Below, in pieces: positions 47,273 to 59,140 of a stretch of DNA of 64,000 bases. The notes under the pieces are model-generated. The model saw nothing but the letters and a program-made list of their open reading frames with translations, had not been told where the DNA came from and made no database searches. Each line of letters opens with the position of its first letter. The first letter of the stretch is position 1. A program made the position numbers and the translations under genes. This DNA is from Turritopsis dohrnii (lineage: Eukaryota; Cnidaria; Hydrozoa; Anthoathecata; Oceaniidae): assembly GCA_027922465.2 (NCBI GenBank), contig BQMF02000143.1, forward strand, positions 124,001-188,000, given 5' to 3'.

Positions 47273-48686
47273 ATATCAACAACACTAAATTATAAACAGC
47301 ACAAAAAAATAATATGTCAATCAGAAGAAATTTCCAGGTCACGTGAATGGATAAAATAATAAAATAATACAAAAAAATTTACTTATCCAAAAAATGATTA
47401 AAGTGACATCGTGGGTAAGAAAATAAATAAATAAAATAAATAAATAAAAATATTGAAAAGAGGCGAGTATAACAAATAGTGGACATGAATTTTGGGCACT
47501 TTAAAATTGGACACTGGTTGATGGATGGTAATGCCAGTATTTTCTCAAAACGAACGTTATCAGTTTATACAGATTCTACCGAATAATAAAGTTGAAATTG
47601 ACATCCAACTTACCTGGTACTCGTCAATATCTACTGCAGGTGTATTAATATGTCATATTTTCACAGTGAAAAATTAGCAAAAAGAAAGTAAAAAAAAAAT
47701 AAAATAGATAGCTTTGTTTTGACTTTCAGCATCAATTTTTAATTGGCGAAACTTTGAGGATAGTTTAATGAAAATTCATCGCATGGTTGCGCACAATATG
47801 TCAATAACTACGCACCTAATGCACAACGAGCATTAAAGTTCGATGAAAAGTCACGTGATATATCATTTGGACGAATGTTTGATATTACTTTTAAATAAAC
47901 ATTTTTTTTGTGAAGCGACTTTGTTAAAGCTTTTCTCTTTATAGGAACTTATATCGATTTCTGTTCTGAGGAAAATAAGAGTTTATTATGAGTAGCCATT
48001 ATAGTTCGTGAGGGTTTGCAGTAAGATTTTTAATGCAACTTCTCATTAAAGTATTCAGTCTTTATATCAGGGATGATTTCGTCGGGAAAAAGTGACGAAA
48101 TGTTTGCTTCGTGACGAAAATTCTCCCCGACGAAAAGTGAAATTTATAAGAAAGTTAATAAAATTTTCCCCGACGAAATTATCCCCTATAACCTTGTCTT
48201 GTCACTGAACACATCTGAACACTAGCTCCATGCACTGAAGCAGCATAAGAAATTATAAACTGGAGATTATGCGAACATGTTTGAGAACTTTGAAACTTTG
48301 TAGTACAATTAAATCAATGCGAATCGACACGTAAATGAACACAGCTAGTGTTAAAACGTGATACAAACCGATTTCAAGATTTCATAGCAAATGTGAATCT
48401 GGCTGACCAAATTAATTAACAAACTTATAACAACTAAAAGACCGTAAATCAGACAAGCTTACATAGGAATCAACTGTGACACAAAATTCAAAAAATTTTC
48501 ACATCGTAACGAGAGGATTTGAATTTGTTTGGGGATACGTTAACGAAATAGGATTTCCATAATAGTTGAAATAGAGCTTTCTCGAATTCTTATAACGGAT
48601 GGTCAATCGGTCCTCGTTTTTAAAACAAGGCGTAACATTGACCATCCAATAAAAACATTCTTAAATCATTAAGACACTGTTACCAA
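47273..48686. other. Lectin gene upstream region, nothing else recognised
   Basis: AT-rich; contains the lectin gene promoter and possibly a 5' UTR exon. Local ACGAAA-rich repeats (GACGAAAATT, CCCGACGAAA) occur at about 48080-48180. Confidence 0.4.
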
Positions 48687-48932
48687 GGGCCGTAATTTCT
48701 TCAAAAATATTGAGGGGGCTAAAAAAAATGGAGCGAGCGAAGCGAGCGAGAAAATATTTTGAGTCGGGGCTCGGGGGCTCTAAGCCCACCAGGAGGGGTT
48801 TTAGGGGTCGGAGCCTCCTCCTCATGAAAGTTTTCTCTAATATTTAACTCCAAATTCTAGCTTTTTAGTGTTTTAAAAACAATTTTTTTTTTCAACCAAA
48901 AAATATTGGGAAATATTGGGAAATTACGGCCC
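48687..48932. mobile_element. TIR element with GGGCCGTAATTTC ends
   Basis: About 246 bp: GGGCCGTAATTTC at the left and GAAATTACGGCCC at the right are exact complements. The interior has AGCGAGCGAAGCGAGCGAGA and GGGGCTCGGGGGCTC, markedly more GC-rich than its surroundings. The target duplication is not clear. Confidence 0.65.
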
Positions 48933-49065
48933 TGCCAAATGTCAAAAAAGGTTGTCGTAAGCTTTGGGACGGCGTATAAAGGTCTGAATAAAGTGTCTGA
49001 AGTCCAGAACTAACATTCATTTAACATCGAACATCAATTTTCTTTCAATTCAAATCTTTTACAAG

Positions 49066-49931
49066 TCAAGAATGTTTTTCACACTCAGCGAAACATACTT
49101 CATCCAAGTTTAGGAAATTATTTTCGTTTGTTGTGTGGTTTTGTTCGCACTTTTCACATCCCAAGATATCTTTTTTAATTTGATCAATCAAATGCGGCTC
49201 ATGCAACGATATGACATCTATGTTTAATCTGACTGCTTGCACTACAATGAAATAACAAAGGTTCCAAATGAAAGACTGATCACGAAAATCTTATAGGATA
49301 TGGTACGGCAGACTGAAATAACATATGTCAATCATTATCTAAAATATTGATTCAGTTTTAAAGGGAATATTCATCCGGAGGCAGGTTGTCCCATTTGGTT
49401 TAGCTCGGATGGGCGGGGTAATTTTTATCCCGTGATAAATTTTCATCCTTCTCAACCGGGCTAGGATGGGAAGTTTGCATTTTGAGATATTATTGGTAGC
49501 TTAATGGTTCGAACTAGGTTTCGTTGTTTTTTTTATTTTTTCAGGACTTTCAATTACAGCAGCTGCAGCCATATCATTCCTTTCCGCTTGTTTATTTTGA
49601 AATTTTTTTCTTAAACGTCTGATCTTCAAGGAAATGCGTGAGAGTATTTTCGTTAACCTAAACAGAGACAACAAAGTTCGAGGGCTACAAAAAGTAAGTT
49701 GTTCTCACTGTTTGGCCCATGGTTTAAGCGAGCTATATTATTGTGTAATGCCTCATTCTTTCAAATGAAAATAAAAAGCTTTCAATCATCAAGATAGCAT
49801 AACACTGCAATCACAAACAGCCAACATAATATATAACGTAATATGAAGCATACAATTCATTTGCACAAGCTGGTTTTTCATCTTCTGCAAGGTATTCTCC
49901 AGTGAAGTCAACTTCTTAAGAGCTGCACAAT
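49066..49931 (-). CDS. Unrecognised minus-strand coding segments (fragmentary gene)
   Basis: Two exons join in phase: 49548-49657 (basic, LSRISLKIRRLRKKFQNKQ) and 49066-49241 (QAVRLNIDVISLHEPHLIDQ, then CEKC and ending FAECEKHS). Both have AG acceptors and the donor and stop are present. A possible upstream exon at 49854-49931 encodes a coiled-coil-like stretch (LTSLENTLQKMKNQ), but its phase does not fit the next exon, so either an exon is missing or it is unrelated. No signal peptide or known domain was recognised. It could be a small host gene or the end of a decayed transposon gene. Confidence 0.35.
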
Positions 49932-50469
49932 CTGATAAATCTAGTGGCAATAAAATAAAACATGGGTGCAGTGCGATACAACTTCATAACGTTTTGGGAG
50001 TTCTAGTTTTTATGGAGATTTCAGCTGAATCCAGAAGTCTAGTCTGAAGCAATAGCGCAGGTGGAAAGTTTATTGGTTCGATTCCAAATAAACTCGAGTC
50101 AAGAAGACAGTTTATCTGCGATATATGGGATTTTATAATACAGTAATCTCTCTCTAACTCGAACCTCGAATGGGAAAACAAAATCCTTCGAGTTATAGAG
50201 AGTGATATTCCTAGGTTTTAGCTTGAAGGGACCCACTGATTCAGTTTGAATGATGAAGTTTTCGAGTAAATGGAAAGTCGAATTATAGAAAGCTCCCTGT
50301 ATATTTTATTCAATTTGTAAATTCACAGAGAAATGATTGATGTTCTTAAAACTTTTTAACATTTCAAAAAAAAAATTGTTTTCTTAAAACTTTCTCTCAT
50401 TGTTGTTTTGAGATTCTGATTTTGTGTTCAAAGCCATACAAAGTAGAAACCAGGACTGTCACGGTTGAA

Positions 50470-50907
50470 ATGGTCACGTGGTTAGGAACAGTTGAAAAGT
50501 ATTTACGACAGAAAAAAAAACACATAAAAAACATGGAGCAGTCGAAGAATAATATCGCCTATACGGCCATTTCTAAGCCATGTCATGAAAGTAACAGTAA
50601 CACAGGTGATTTCAACGTGGCCAGTGAAAACGAATTTGGAAGACTGAGAAGGAATTACATGAGAATTCGCCAGAGAGATGGAATTCGCAGAGCATACGAA
50701 CGCCTTAGAGAAGTTGTTCCAACATTGTGTACGACGAAGAGACCCACGAGAGTTGAAATATTAAAGCACACGTGTCATTACATATGCAACTTAAAATCGT
50801 TTTTAGAAAAAGATGATGATACTTATGAAGGAGAGGACGAAGAAGAAAAAGAAGATGGTGACGAAGACAAGGCGATGATAAATCAAGAAGAAAATCAGAA
50901 AATATAA
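50470..50907 (+). CDS. Divergent bHLH transcription-factor-like protein
   Basis: A basic helix-loop-helix domain runs from RLRRNYMRIRQRDGIRRAYE through ERLREVVPTL, a short loop (CTTKRPT) and helix 2 (VEILKHTCHYICNLKSFLE). Spacing of RQRD-x-I and helix 1 resembles Max-type domains; P-T-L and the helix 2 pattern are general bHLH features. The Glu that usually contacts the CA of the E-box is replaced (Arg/Ile at that place), so DNA binding may be altered. The C-terminus is very acidic (YEGEDEEEKEDGDED). The first in-frame ATG is at 50470; the ATG at 50533 has a better context and may be the true start. The frame stays open further upstream, so a spliced 5' exon is possible. Subfamily not assigned. 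Confidence 0.65.
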   Translation: MVTWLGTVEKYLRQKKKHIKNMEQSKNNIAYTAISKPCHESNSNTGDFNVASENEFGRLRRNYMRIRQRDGIRRAYERLREVVPTLCTTKRPTRVEILKHTCHYICNLKSFLEKDDDTYEGEDEEEKEDGDEDKAMINQEENQKI

Positions 50908-51882
50908 AACCATCATCCACAACATTAAATTACATTGAAGGAAATTTTCCGCTAAATCTGACAGCCGGAACAAATGACAACGAAAAAGGCATACCTATGT
51001 TATTATTTTCGTTATTGTACATTTTGTAATTTTATTATTTATCATTTGTGTGCGTGCAAAAGAATTCAAAAAACATTAAACATTCGATTCGAAACAAAGA
51101 GAACAGAATGGTTTCTCTTGCCGGATGACATGAAAAGATTTTGATATAGCACTGTTGTTTAGTATTTATTATGCCACGCAATACCAGTTTTGAAATATAG
51201 TTAGTTTTAAGGAGTATAACATTGTCGCTAATATTTATCTTACTACAAATACTATGCATCGTATTTAAAAATTTAATTCCTTACAAAGTCGCCCCCGGTT
51301 TAAATTTCATATTATATCCCTATCAAAAATTACTAGACATAAAGGTGACCAAGCCCGGTCAGACGGGACAACCTGCCTCCATCATACGAACAGCTCTATA
51401 AAGAAAAGAGGGTGAGCATCTCGTCTACACAATATGGTAAAGTTTCCAAAATTTCAAATTATTAATAGTAAAAAGCGTAAACATCAAAAGGATTGGACCT
51501 TAGTAACGTGAAAATGAATTCCAGACCGTGACATTCCATTCCATTTCATTTTCATGATCGCTGCTGAGACTGGCCGATGAACAGGAAAGGGTAACAAAGA
51601 GACAACTTGAATCAAACCAAAGATTTTTTTCCTTTCACGGATGAAATGTATCATCAAAAAACAACTAAGGGATTTTGGAAATTTCGACTTACAGAAAAAG
51701 AAAAAGATCCCTAGGTGGATAAACAACTTTGCAAACAGTAAATGTGGGTTAGGGTTTCATTTATTATAGTCCGTCACTGCCTATCCCGTTTTCAACTTGA
51801 AGTAATACAATTGGCGTTGGAATTTGGTTTTTACTAAGAGAAGCGACATATGGAAAAATATCTCAAGAAAATCTTCTAAGGG

Positions 51883-52190
51883 GGTGTTCACATGGATAAA
51901 ATCAGCCCGGCTCGGATCTCACCTTTTTTTTTTATCAAAGTCTCATAAAATTCAACATGTGTTCACATGAGAAATGCATCAGCCCGGTTTGCCGAGATCT
52001 CGCTTTTATGTACCGAGATCTCGGCACGGCGGGCTGAAATTTTTCCATGGCTGATTTTTCACCTTTTGCGCATGTTTTTCTTTGTTACATGTAGTAAACA
52101 ATGGTAATCACATGACATCTTTCAGCCCGGTTTGTCAGGATGTTTTTTCTTATGCGAACACAAGACAAAATCAGCCTGGTGGAACCGAGC
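51883..52190. mobile_element. MITE-like unit with TGTTCACATG / CAGCCCGG words
   Basis: TGTTCACATGGATAAAATCA then GCCCGG at the left, an internal second TGTTCACATGAGAAATGCAT then CAGCCCGG, a GAGATCTCG palindrome pair, and complementary CGGGCTGA plus TGCGAACACA toward the right. It looks like a foldback element that has duplicated its end. Boundaries are approximate. Confidence 0.5.
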
Positions 52191-52207
52191 TGCAATGATT
52201 AATGGAA

Positions 52208-52321
52208 CAGTGGGCAAAATCGTCAAAAATTCACTGCGACAAAGAGCATTTTTATTAAAATTGTGTGTATACTTCTCTATAGAAATGCACTTCTCTTCTT
52301 CGCAGAAAGTTTTTGGCAAAT
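52208..52321. mobile_element. Short MITE, family CAGTGGGCAAA, copy 4 (reverse)
   Basis: Starts CAGTGGGCAAAATCGTCAAA, then TTCACTGCGACAAAGAGCAT, and ends in TTTGGCAAAT. It is the reverse orientation of the copies at 4181, 40424 and 41300 and has the best preserved CAGTGGGCAAAATCGTC terminus. Confidence 0.65.
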
Positions 52322-52529
52322 GTGCCGGATGGGATAGAGGTTTTTACGATTTCTGAGATTACCCGAAATGCATCACGATCAGCTATATAGACCTTGGTAG
52401 TAAAGTAAACAGCGTACTGTGTGTGGCTGTAGTTTTTAAAAATCCTTGAAAAGATACCGAAACTTTCGCGTTTTTGTCCCATTTTCGCGAAAGTTTACGC
52501 CTTTGGAAATTTCAAAATTTCCTGGTAGT

Positions 52530-52847
52530 AACGTAAATTCTGTTGTGTTAAAACAGGATGAGGAGCTTAAAATTTTACGTATGGAAAATATCTCTTTGCA
52601 AAGAAAGGTTGATACATTCAAGTTGCTGGATGAAAGGAATTTTTTAGATGATGATAAGATTCAGTATTACACAAAAACATTCATTTCAGATAATTTATCC
52701 TTTGGGCTAAGGAAGTTCTATTTTCAGGACCAGATTTGGGTGATTTCGTGTCTTACTAGATATGATAACAACTACAAATCTTTTCTCAGAAAGCCGATAC
52801 ATTATATAAATTCAACAAAAGACTTCAAGAATATATATTTCTACTAG
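52530..52847 (+). pseudogene. Possible transposase fragment
   Basis: A reading frame gives KQDEELKILRMENISLQRKV, a coiled-coil stretch, followed by FLDDDKIQYYTKTF. The coiled coil followed by a D-x-K-x-x-Y/F-Y-T element resembles the region between a THAP-type domain and the nuclease of some cnidarian DNA transposases. No catalytic residues are seen, the frame is short, and there is no partner exon. This is a weak call. Confidence 0.3.
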
Positions 52848-53576
52848 CGCAACAGACTTTTTTTTACATAAAAACTAAAGTTTTGGTTTTTTGGTAAAAA
52901 ACAGAAAATAAATCCATTCAAAAATACGAAACCGTCTTCGATAAAAAATTAAAGAAATTGATGAAGAACTCCACCTTTTAAATGTTGAAACGATTTGAGA
53001 ATAAAAAGCAGAACACCAAAACGGCAACCGAAACTTTAAATAAGAATTAATGAAAAAAATTGTTTTATCTCTTTTTTTACATACAGTGATATATATTCTA
53101 TCTATACATTATATACTCTATCTATCAATGATTAAGCCAAAATTATGACCAATATAATAAAATGCAATTATATTGTTTTGTAAAACAGCCATAAGTATGA
53201 CAGGAATGCATTACTTCAAGTCTCCAATGTGTATGAATAAACCAGGCAAAGCTTGGCCTTTCACTGACTCAAACAAATCTAGCAGGCTTTACACTGAGAA
53301 AGAGATGTTTGTGAAGGTAATGATACGTTTACTTCAGTACTAGAGACCAGGAGTAAATGCCTTAATCACACATCGAAGTAAATACTTAATAGTCATGGAG
53401 TTCATAGAATAACATTATATTATAATATATATATACAGACAAAATGCTTCCCACAAAAAATCGGGATATAAATCATTTTTTTACTCCGTGAAGGAAACTA
53501 GCCTTTCATAAATTGAAAATAAAGATATATATGTCCTTTAATGCAGTGTATTCAAACAGCGTTTTTTTTTGTTTGT

Positions 53577-56500
53577 TCAGTTGCTTGAGCGGAAATGCTG
53601 CAGAACTACCATGTCAACGACCACTCCTTTCGATATGACTTCCGCCACTTCTTGGTGCGACATTTCCAATGCCACCTTCCCGTTAACAGAATATATATAC
53701 ATACGAACCTAATATCAGAAATCATGGGTACAGAAATATCCATTTCTTTCAGTAGCTCTTCACACCCAGATACGTTTACTAGCAGAACACCGCCAGACAA
53801 TAATTTACACTTTATATAACATACTTTTAACCCAGCGGAAGCAGCTGGACCTGACGGGTCAACTGCTTGGACATAGCAAGGACCATTTCCACGGATGACA
53901 AATCCAAAGCCAACAGAATCGCTTGTAATCTATGATTACAGAGAAAATACAGAAAAAAAGAGAGACTCAGATAATAACAGAAGCAGAACTGAAAAGGCTA
54001 GGAGCAAACAACAAACCCTGATATTTTTCCAGAAATAAGGACTCTCCTTATTCATAAGTTCAGCAACAGTGACCTCCCGTAACACCACTACAATATCAGA
54101 AAACACAAATTTGATCACAGACGACATTGCAAACTATTCCATGTTTCTCATTGTGTATCATCAAATCTTACTGGCGAACACGTGTGACCATGAACATATC
54201 ACCTGGTTTTAAACGTGGTATTTCATCGTCGGTGTTGTCGTTGTTATCGGTGATTTTTGGTGGCACAAACTCAACAACTTCATCTTCCGTGATCCCTGTA
54301 AATCAAGTGATTAATAACACACGAAAGCAACATTATCATTGTCAGTTTTTATGGATTTTAATGAGAGTTTTACCAGAAACGTTCCAGAAGGTTTCTTTTC
54401 ATGTTGGAATAATTTGGAGCTTGTACAATATTCCAGAAAACTCCAAAAAGATCCGATTCAACGTTTATTAGTTGTGAGTAGGCTGGACTTCAAAATGAAT
54501 TTTTTTTCCTGTCCTTTTGTCATTTATTATAATTGCCTTTACAAGTAACCATTCGATCAATTCCAATTGCTTACTAACATAAACATTGTATTTGGAGATT
54601 TCATAAATCTTCATATCTTAATATTCAACAGACGTTGATCAATGCATACAATGAAGATGATTATACCTTTCCACAACATCTCTAGTAGCATGGCTTTAGA
54701 ATTGGGCAATGCAGCTTTTCTCTTGCTTTCGTCAAAATCTTCCATAACGTTCAACAATTTATACAAAGGTGTCAGACACTCCAAGTCAAACACGAACCTA
54801 TAGTGTGTGTCATCATCGAAAAACTCTGTAGATTCAAAGCCAACTATAATGATGAGAATAGACCGAAAAGAAATTAACTGTTATAACAATATTGCAAACA
54901 AATACCAAGAAACCATTGAGAGGCATTGAAAAACCTAACTAAAGGAACAAAGGCTTTTGTTCAGATAAATACAAAACACTCAAATTACTCAAATCATTGT
55001 TTTCCTTAAATACTTCTACTTTTACTCTGTTTAGATCAACCTTCTCTATTAAATCTGTCTTTAAAAGAAGGTGAACTTAGTAACTTAAAAATTCTTGTTG
55101 TTTGTCATTAACTGGTGTGGCAATGTCGACAGAAAATATGTAGTACCTGGTCTAATGACTAATATGTCCAAAAATTGCTGACCCATGACAAGCCCAGCAT
55201 ATCTATCATGTACAACATCGTTTAAAATCAGCCAAGAAATGAATTCCGATGCAATGAAACAGTTGAAAACGTGTTCTTCATCGTCACTTTCATCTCCCTC
55301 ATTAAAAACACGATCTTCCATAATTGCATTCTTGCTGTCTCCTATTATTCTATAAGCAAGAGATATTATTCAATGAACGAAAATCTGGCAGTTTAGTTCA
55401 CCATATTTCAGTTTCTAATTTGGCCACTTGATTGAAGTATTAGAGACTTTATTATAACAAAATTGTTTGTGGACAAATTATTTTGTAGAAATGAAACATA
55501 ACTTAAGGTACCTTTGATGTATCATGATAGCTTGATGATACGCCTCATATTCTGTGTCGACAAAAAATGTGCCATCATCAATACGAAACCGATAAAACAA
55601 ATATTCATTCTTGAACAAGTGATCATCACATACTAGGGAAATAAAAAAAAAATATAAGAAAAATTCATTGCAATTCTTCATTCTCAACATTATCAAATAC
55701 TATTTTCAAATAGAAAACATAAAGCCATTAGTTCTTAAGGTGTGAGTAAGGGAAAAATCATTGACTTTTTTGAAAAAAAGTTTTTTTCCACATCAGGATG
55801 AAAGGAACTCTGAATTTTCCAATGGTGAAACTATTTTTTCAGGAAGTGGATGGGAAGTCCGTTTATTTTCCAAAACCGTTGTATTAGCGGCTAATTTGTG
55901 TACGTTAAAGACCATGAAAAAATAAAACATATTGATCATGTTGCGTATTGATCCTTTTGTTTCAAAATTCCGTTTCATAAATAATTAATTAGTTCACGCA
56001 ATAAAGAAAAATCTTTAAAGCTGTTTTTTTCAGTGTTCACTTTTCGTGTCAGAGCCACTAACGTTTGATGCTTCATTTACAAAACTAAAAAAGCTCTGAC
56101 AGTGAGACTTGGCTTACTGAAAAGCTGAAGGGTAGATCTAAAAACGGTTTTTTTTTTATCTTTTTAATTTGAACAGAATATGAGTTATAGTCTTGAAAGC
56201 AAAAAAAATGAAAACAGAAAACGATACTTTTGAGAAATTGAAAATAACTCTGAAAATAATTTGTTTGAGTAAAAAAAGAAAAAACCGTTTTTTACTCTAT
56301 CTCTTGTGATTACAAAAGTGTAAAAAACGTAAGTTAAACTTAACTCGTTTTGTAAATGGAGCTACGTTTTTACAACAAGGTTCATTTTCTTTGACTCGTT
56401 CTAAAATCTTACATTTTTAGTTTACCTTAAAATTTTTAACATGGGCTTTTAGAGATGTAAATAAGCTTTCCAAAAATGTATCATACTTGATATAAACATA

Positions 56501-56872
56501 TTCCTGTCAAAGGAATTAATTAAAAAACAAAAACACGTTTTTTTCCCTTACTCACACCTTAACTAGACTACTATTATTCCATACATTTTTTAACAAGCTT
56601 GACACTTCCTTTCATAAGTATTGAACGAAAAACTAAATACCATGATGTAATATGCCATTCTCTTGCAACATTCGGATACACATAATAGCATTGGAAACAT
56701 TCAATGCTTCACCATTTTTAACAAGCCATTGGACAAGATCGCGCCCCACAAAGCAACAAGAATAGTTCCGAAGGTGATATCTCCTGTCTTTGATAAGACC
56801 AGGGTCTTTGTGCATCTTTAGACGGATTATCTCTCCAATTACAAGTATCTCCTCTTTCAATGGAGGAGCCAT
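53577..56872 (-). CDS. DEPTOR: DEPTOR, mTOR-interacting protein (7 exons, ~361 aa)
   Basis: Exons: 56641-56872, 55512-55632, 55147-55349, 54667-54843, 54180-54295, 53825-53929, 53577-53708. Two DEP domains: DEP1 (IKDRRYHLRNYSCCFVGRDL, then ENGILHHG, VCDDHLFK and YRFRIDDGTF) and DEP2 (HVFNCFIASEFISWLI). A C-terminal PDZ domain follows (SVGFGFVIRGNGPCYVQAVD, SGPAASAG, YSVNGKVA). The order DEP-DEP-PDZ and the motif matches identify DEPTOR, which in vertebrates binds and inhibits mTOR complexes. It starts at MAPPLKEE, which fits the family. The linker between DEP2 and PDZ is shorter than in vertebrates and has no SSGYFS-type degron. The exon 5 donor (ACACGT|GTTCGC) is weak but is the only nearby one keeping frame; the better-looking GTAAGA 8 bp on breaks it. 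Confidence 0.85.
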
Positions 56873-57524
56873 TTTATCTTGACATTTCACAATGGCAAAA
56901 GGTAAAATATTTATAAGTGCTTTTGTTTCTATAAGTATGACATTCAAATCAAATACTTATTTTTATTTTATTACAGGAAATGGCATATGACACAATCACG
57001 TAAGCAATAAGTTACCTACAATATTGTCTACTCAGCATTTAAAAGGGAACCAAGGATATCTTTAGGTTAAAAAACCGTCAGTTTAGAGAACACAAAAATT
57101 TCGTGATCCCTTTCCTACATCAACAAGTTCACTTAACATTATTCATTGTTGGAATTTCGAGTCACCACTGAGAAAGTTCCCTAAATATTTACCCAGCAAG
57201 TTGCAGTAACCAAAAAGGATCATGTTGGTAGATAATTCCATGAGTTTGCAATGCCTTTATCACATTATTTCCAAAAAAACATAACAACAGGTTTACGTTG
57301 AAGGTACAAAAATGTGGTATCATAAAAATGTTCTTCACAAGATTGGACTTTTGCACGAATGTCAATATGTTTCTACTAGTAGATAGAAAGAAATCTGTTG
57401 ACATTAATTGTAAGAGTCTCTTCTGTACATTGGTAAATAAAGATCATCATAGTTTATAACTACATGGGTTGTACACATCATCAGATTTCTACAAGATCCA
57501 AATCGTATAATACATTATTACTTA

Positions 57525-58163
57525 TCACAGGGAAATTTTTAGAATATAAATTTGAGTTTCTTCATTAAAAGAAAGGACAGAAACTTTGAACGTTTCATCC
57601 AACATCTTTGTAAATTGCCTATATTGCTTTTCATATCTGATTTTCCCAGACAGATATATGACAGTGTCAATGTTTTTACCAACGAAATGAGAAAATGTTT
57701 CCACCAAACTAGAGAAAACAGATTCATCGTATATAAGATCAGCTCCAATGATGTAATCATACTTAGGAGTATTCCATTTCTCAAGATTTTTTCCCCAATT
57801 TAAAGGTTTTATGCAAAACTTGTGGTCATTACGATTTAAGTTCCTGTTAACATTTTTCTGAAGATGTTCTACAGCATCTGATTGGTCTGTAAATGTTACT
57901 GAGGCATTCAACATGGCAGCGACAATACCAGTCAGGCCAGTTCCAGCTCCTAATTCAAGGACTTCTTTATACTGTATATCTGCACTTTTGTCTAGTAAAA
58001 AACTTCCCAGAACAACAGCAGCTTCCCATACCACAGCGGCAACACCAAAACTACCCCAGTCTTGTTGGATAGTAACACTAGGGATTCCAGTAAAATTAAA
58101 TAATCGCTCCTTTTGGTGAAAAAGCGGTAATATGGGATTTTGTTGATAAAGAACCAAAGCCAT
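57525..58163 (-). CDS. METTL21: METTL21-family protein-lysine methyltransferase (212 aa, intronless)
   Basis: A class I SAM-dependent methyltransferase of the METTL21/EEF1AKMT3 group. Visible marks: a VWEAAVVLGSFLLDK helix, the SAM-binding loop ELGAGTGLTGIVAA, acidic residue region TFTDQ after strand 2, LNWGKNLEKW, and the post-I motif DYIIGADLIYDESVF (the family's D-x-x-Y). Length is typical. METTL21 enzymes methylate lysines on chaperones (HSP70) or eEF1A; which substrate applies here cannot be told. The start ATG is at 58163, with no intron. It lies upstream of DEPTOR on the same strand, about 650 bp apart, and an independent promoter is assumed. Confidence 0.88.
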   Translation of the reverse strand: MALVLYQQNPILPLFHQKERLFNFTGIPSVTIQQDWGSFGVAAVVWEAAVVLGSFLLDKSADIQYKEVLELGAGTGLTGIVAAMLNASVTFTDQSDAVEHLQKNVNRNLNRNDHKFCIKPLNWGKNLEKWNTPKYDYIIGADLIYDESVFSSLVETFSHFVGKNIDTVIYLSGKIRYEKQYRQFTKMLDETFKVSVLSFNEETQIYILKISL

Positions 58164-58736
58164 CTGGAGCTTGGTATAAACTAATAAAAATCTACAACAA
58201 AGTACAACTTAACAGCGAATTCACAAAAACACAATATGAAATATCTGTAATAGGTATGAACATAAATGAAAACATCTATATAGTAGGGAAGAAACCCAAC
58301 CAAGCTTATATTGTTCTGGTATGGAACTGGTGAGAATAGGTCACGCTCAATCTAGAGGCTCTCTATCAGTGTGAGCTTGAAGTCATTAGGCTCACAGGCT
58401 AGAATAGAAAAACTATCATAATGCAGAATAAATGAAAATGGAAGTAACCAATTTTAATGTTTTTCTCTGTCAAAGGCGAACAACCTAAGGTATGGCATTT
58501 AGTCTTTTAGTGAAAGTTGGCATTACAGTCACACATCACCTTGTAGATGATGCCGGAACATAGATAAGTAGAAATTTGATCTTTAAAGGAGAAACCATAA
58601 CTCAAACATCTAAAACAGTTTTAATATGACAATGCGGTAGTTGGTACTCTAAATAAATCCTAAAGTCTTGTTCTAATTTTCATTGAAAATACACGCTTTT
58701 TTTAAAAAATCAGTAAAATCAGACCTGAGGATGGCT

Positions 58737-59140
58737 GTTCTTATATTCTGAGCTTTTTTCAGCCTGAATTGTTCTTATTTTGTTCTCAGCTTCAAGAACA
58801 CAGTTTCAAATTTCAGCCTCATTTTGTTCTTATTTATGGAACTTTCAGCAAAAATAAAAACAAATCTTTTTTGAAAACAACAAAGCATGGTTGCTGTTTG
58901 GAAATGACCTGATGTGAGTATGGAAGGTGAAAAAAAAACCTAACAAAATTCTAAGCAATTTACCAGTGAGAGAATTCACATCATGAATTATTGTTAACAT
59001 TTTACAAGAAAATTGTGGCTCAAACTGTTCTTAATTTTTGGAACAATGATTTGACCCTCAGATTGTTCTTATTTTGTTCTTATTTTTTTGGCCCAATCTG
59101 AAGCTCGTGTTCTTATAAAATTGTTCTTATGAAAAAAAAG
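58737..59140 (+). repeat. Dispersed TTGTTCTTATTTTG-rich repeat, copy 2
   Basis: Aligns with 9815-10192 in the same orientation. Shared landmarks are CAGCCTCATTTTGTTCTTAT, AGCATGGTTGCTGTT, AGTGAGAGAATTCACATCAT and TCGTGTTCTTATAAAATTG. No inverted ends or coding frame. Confidence 0.7.

Larger units (their letters stand above)
50908..52440. other. Intergenic with MITEs, no gene seen
   Basis: Contains the bHLH 3' region and two inverted-repeat elements (51883-52190 and 52208-52321). Near 51351-51378 ACGGGACAACCTGCCTCC is the complement of a word at 49377 (GGAGGCAGGTTGTCCC), a small dispersed repeat. Confidence 0.45.

Noticed and set aside
53936..54127. Candidate DEPTOR exon (REVTVAELMNKESPYFWKN)
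   Set aside because: With the available donors it either hits a stop or breaks the phase-0 entry into the PDZ exon at 53929. Omitting it gives a continuous DEPTOR.
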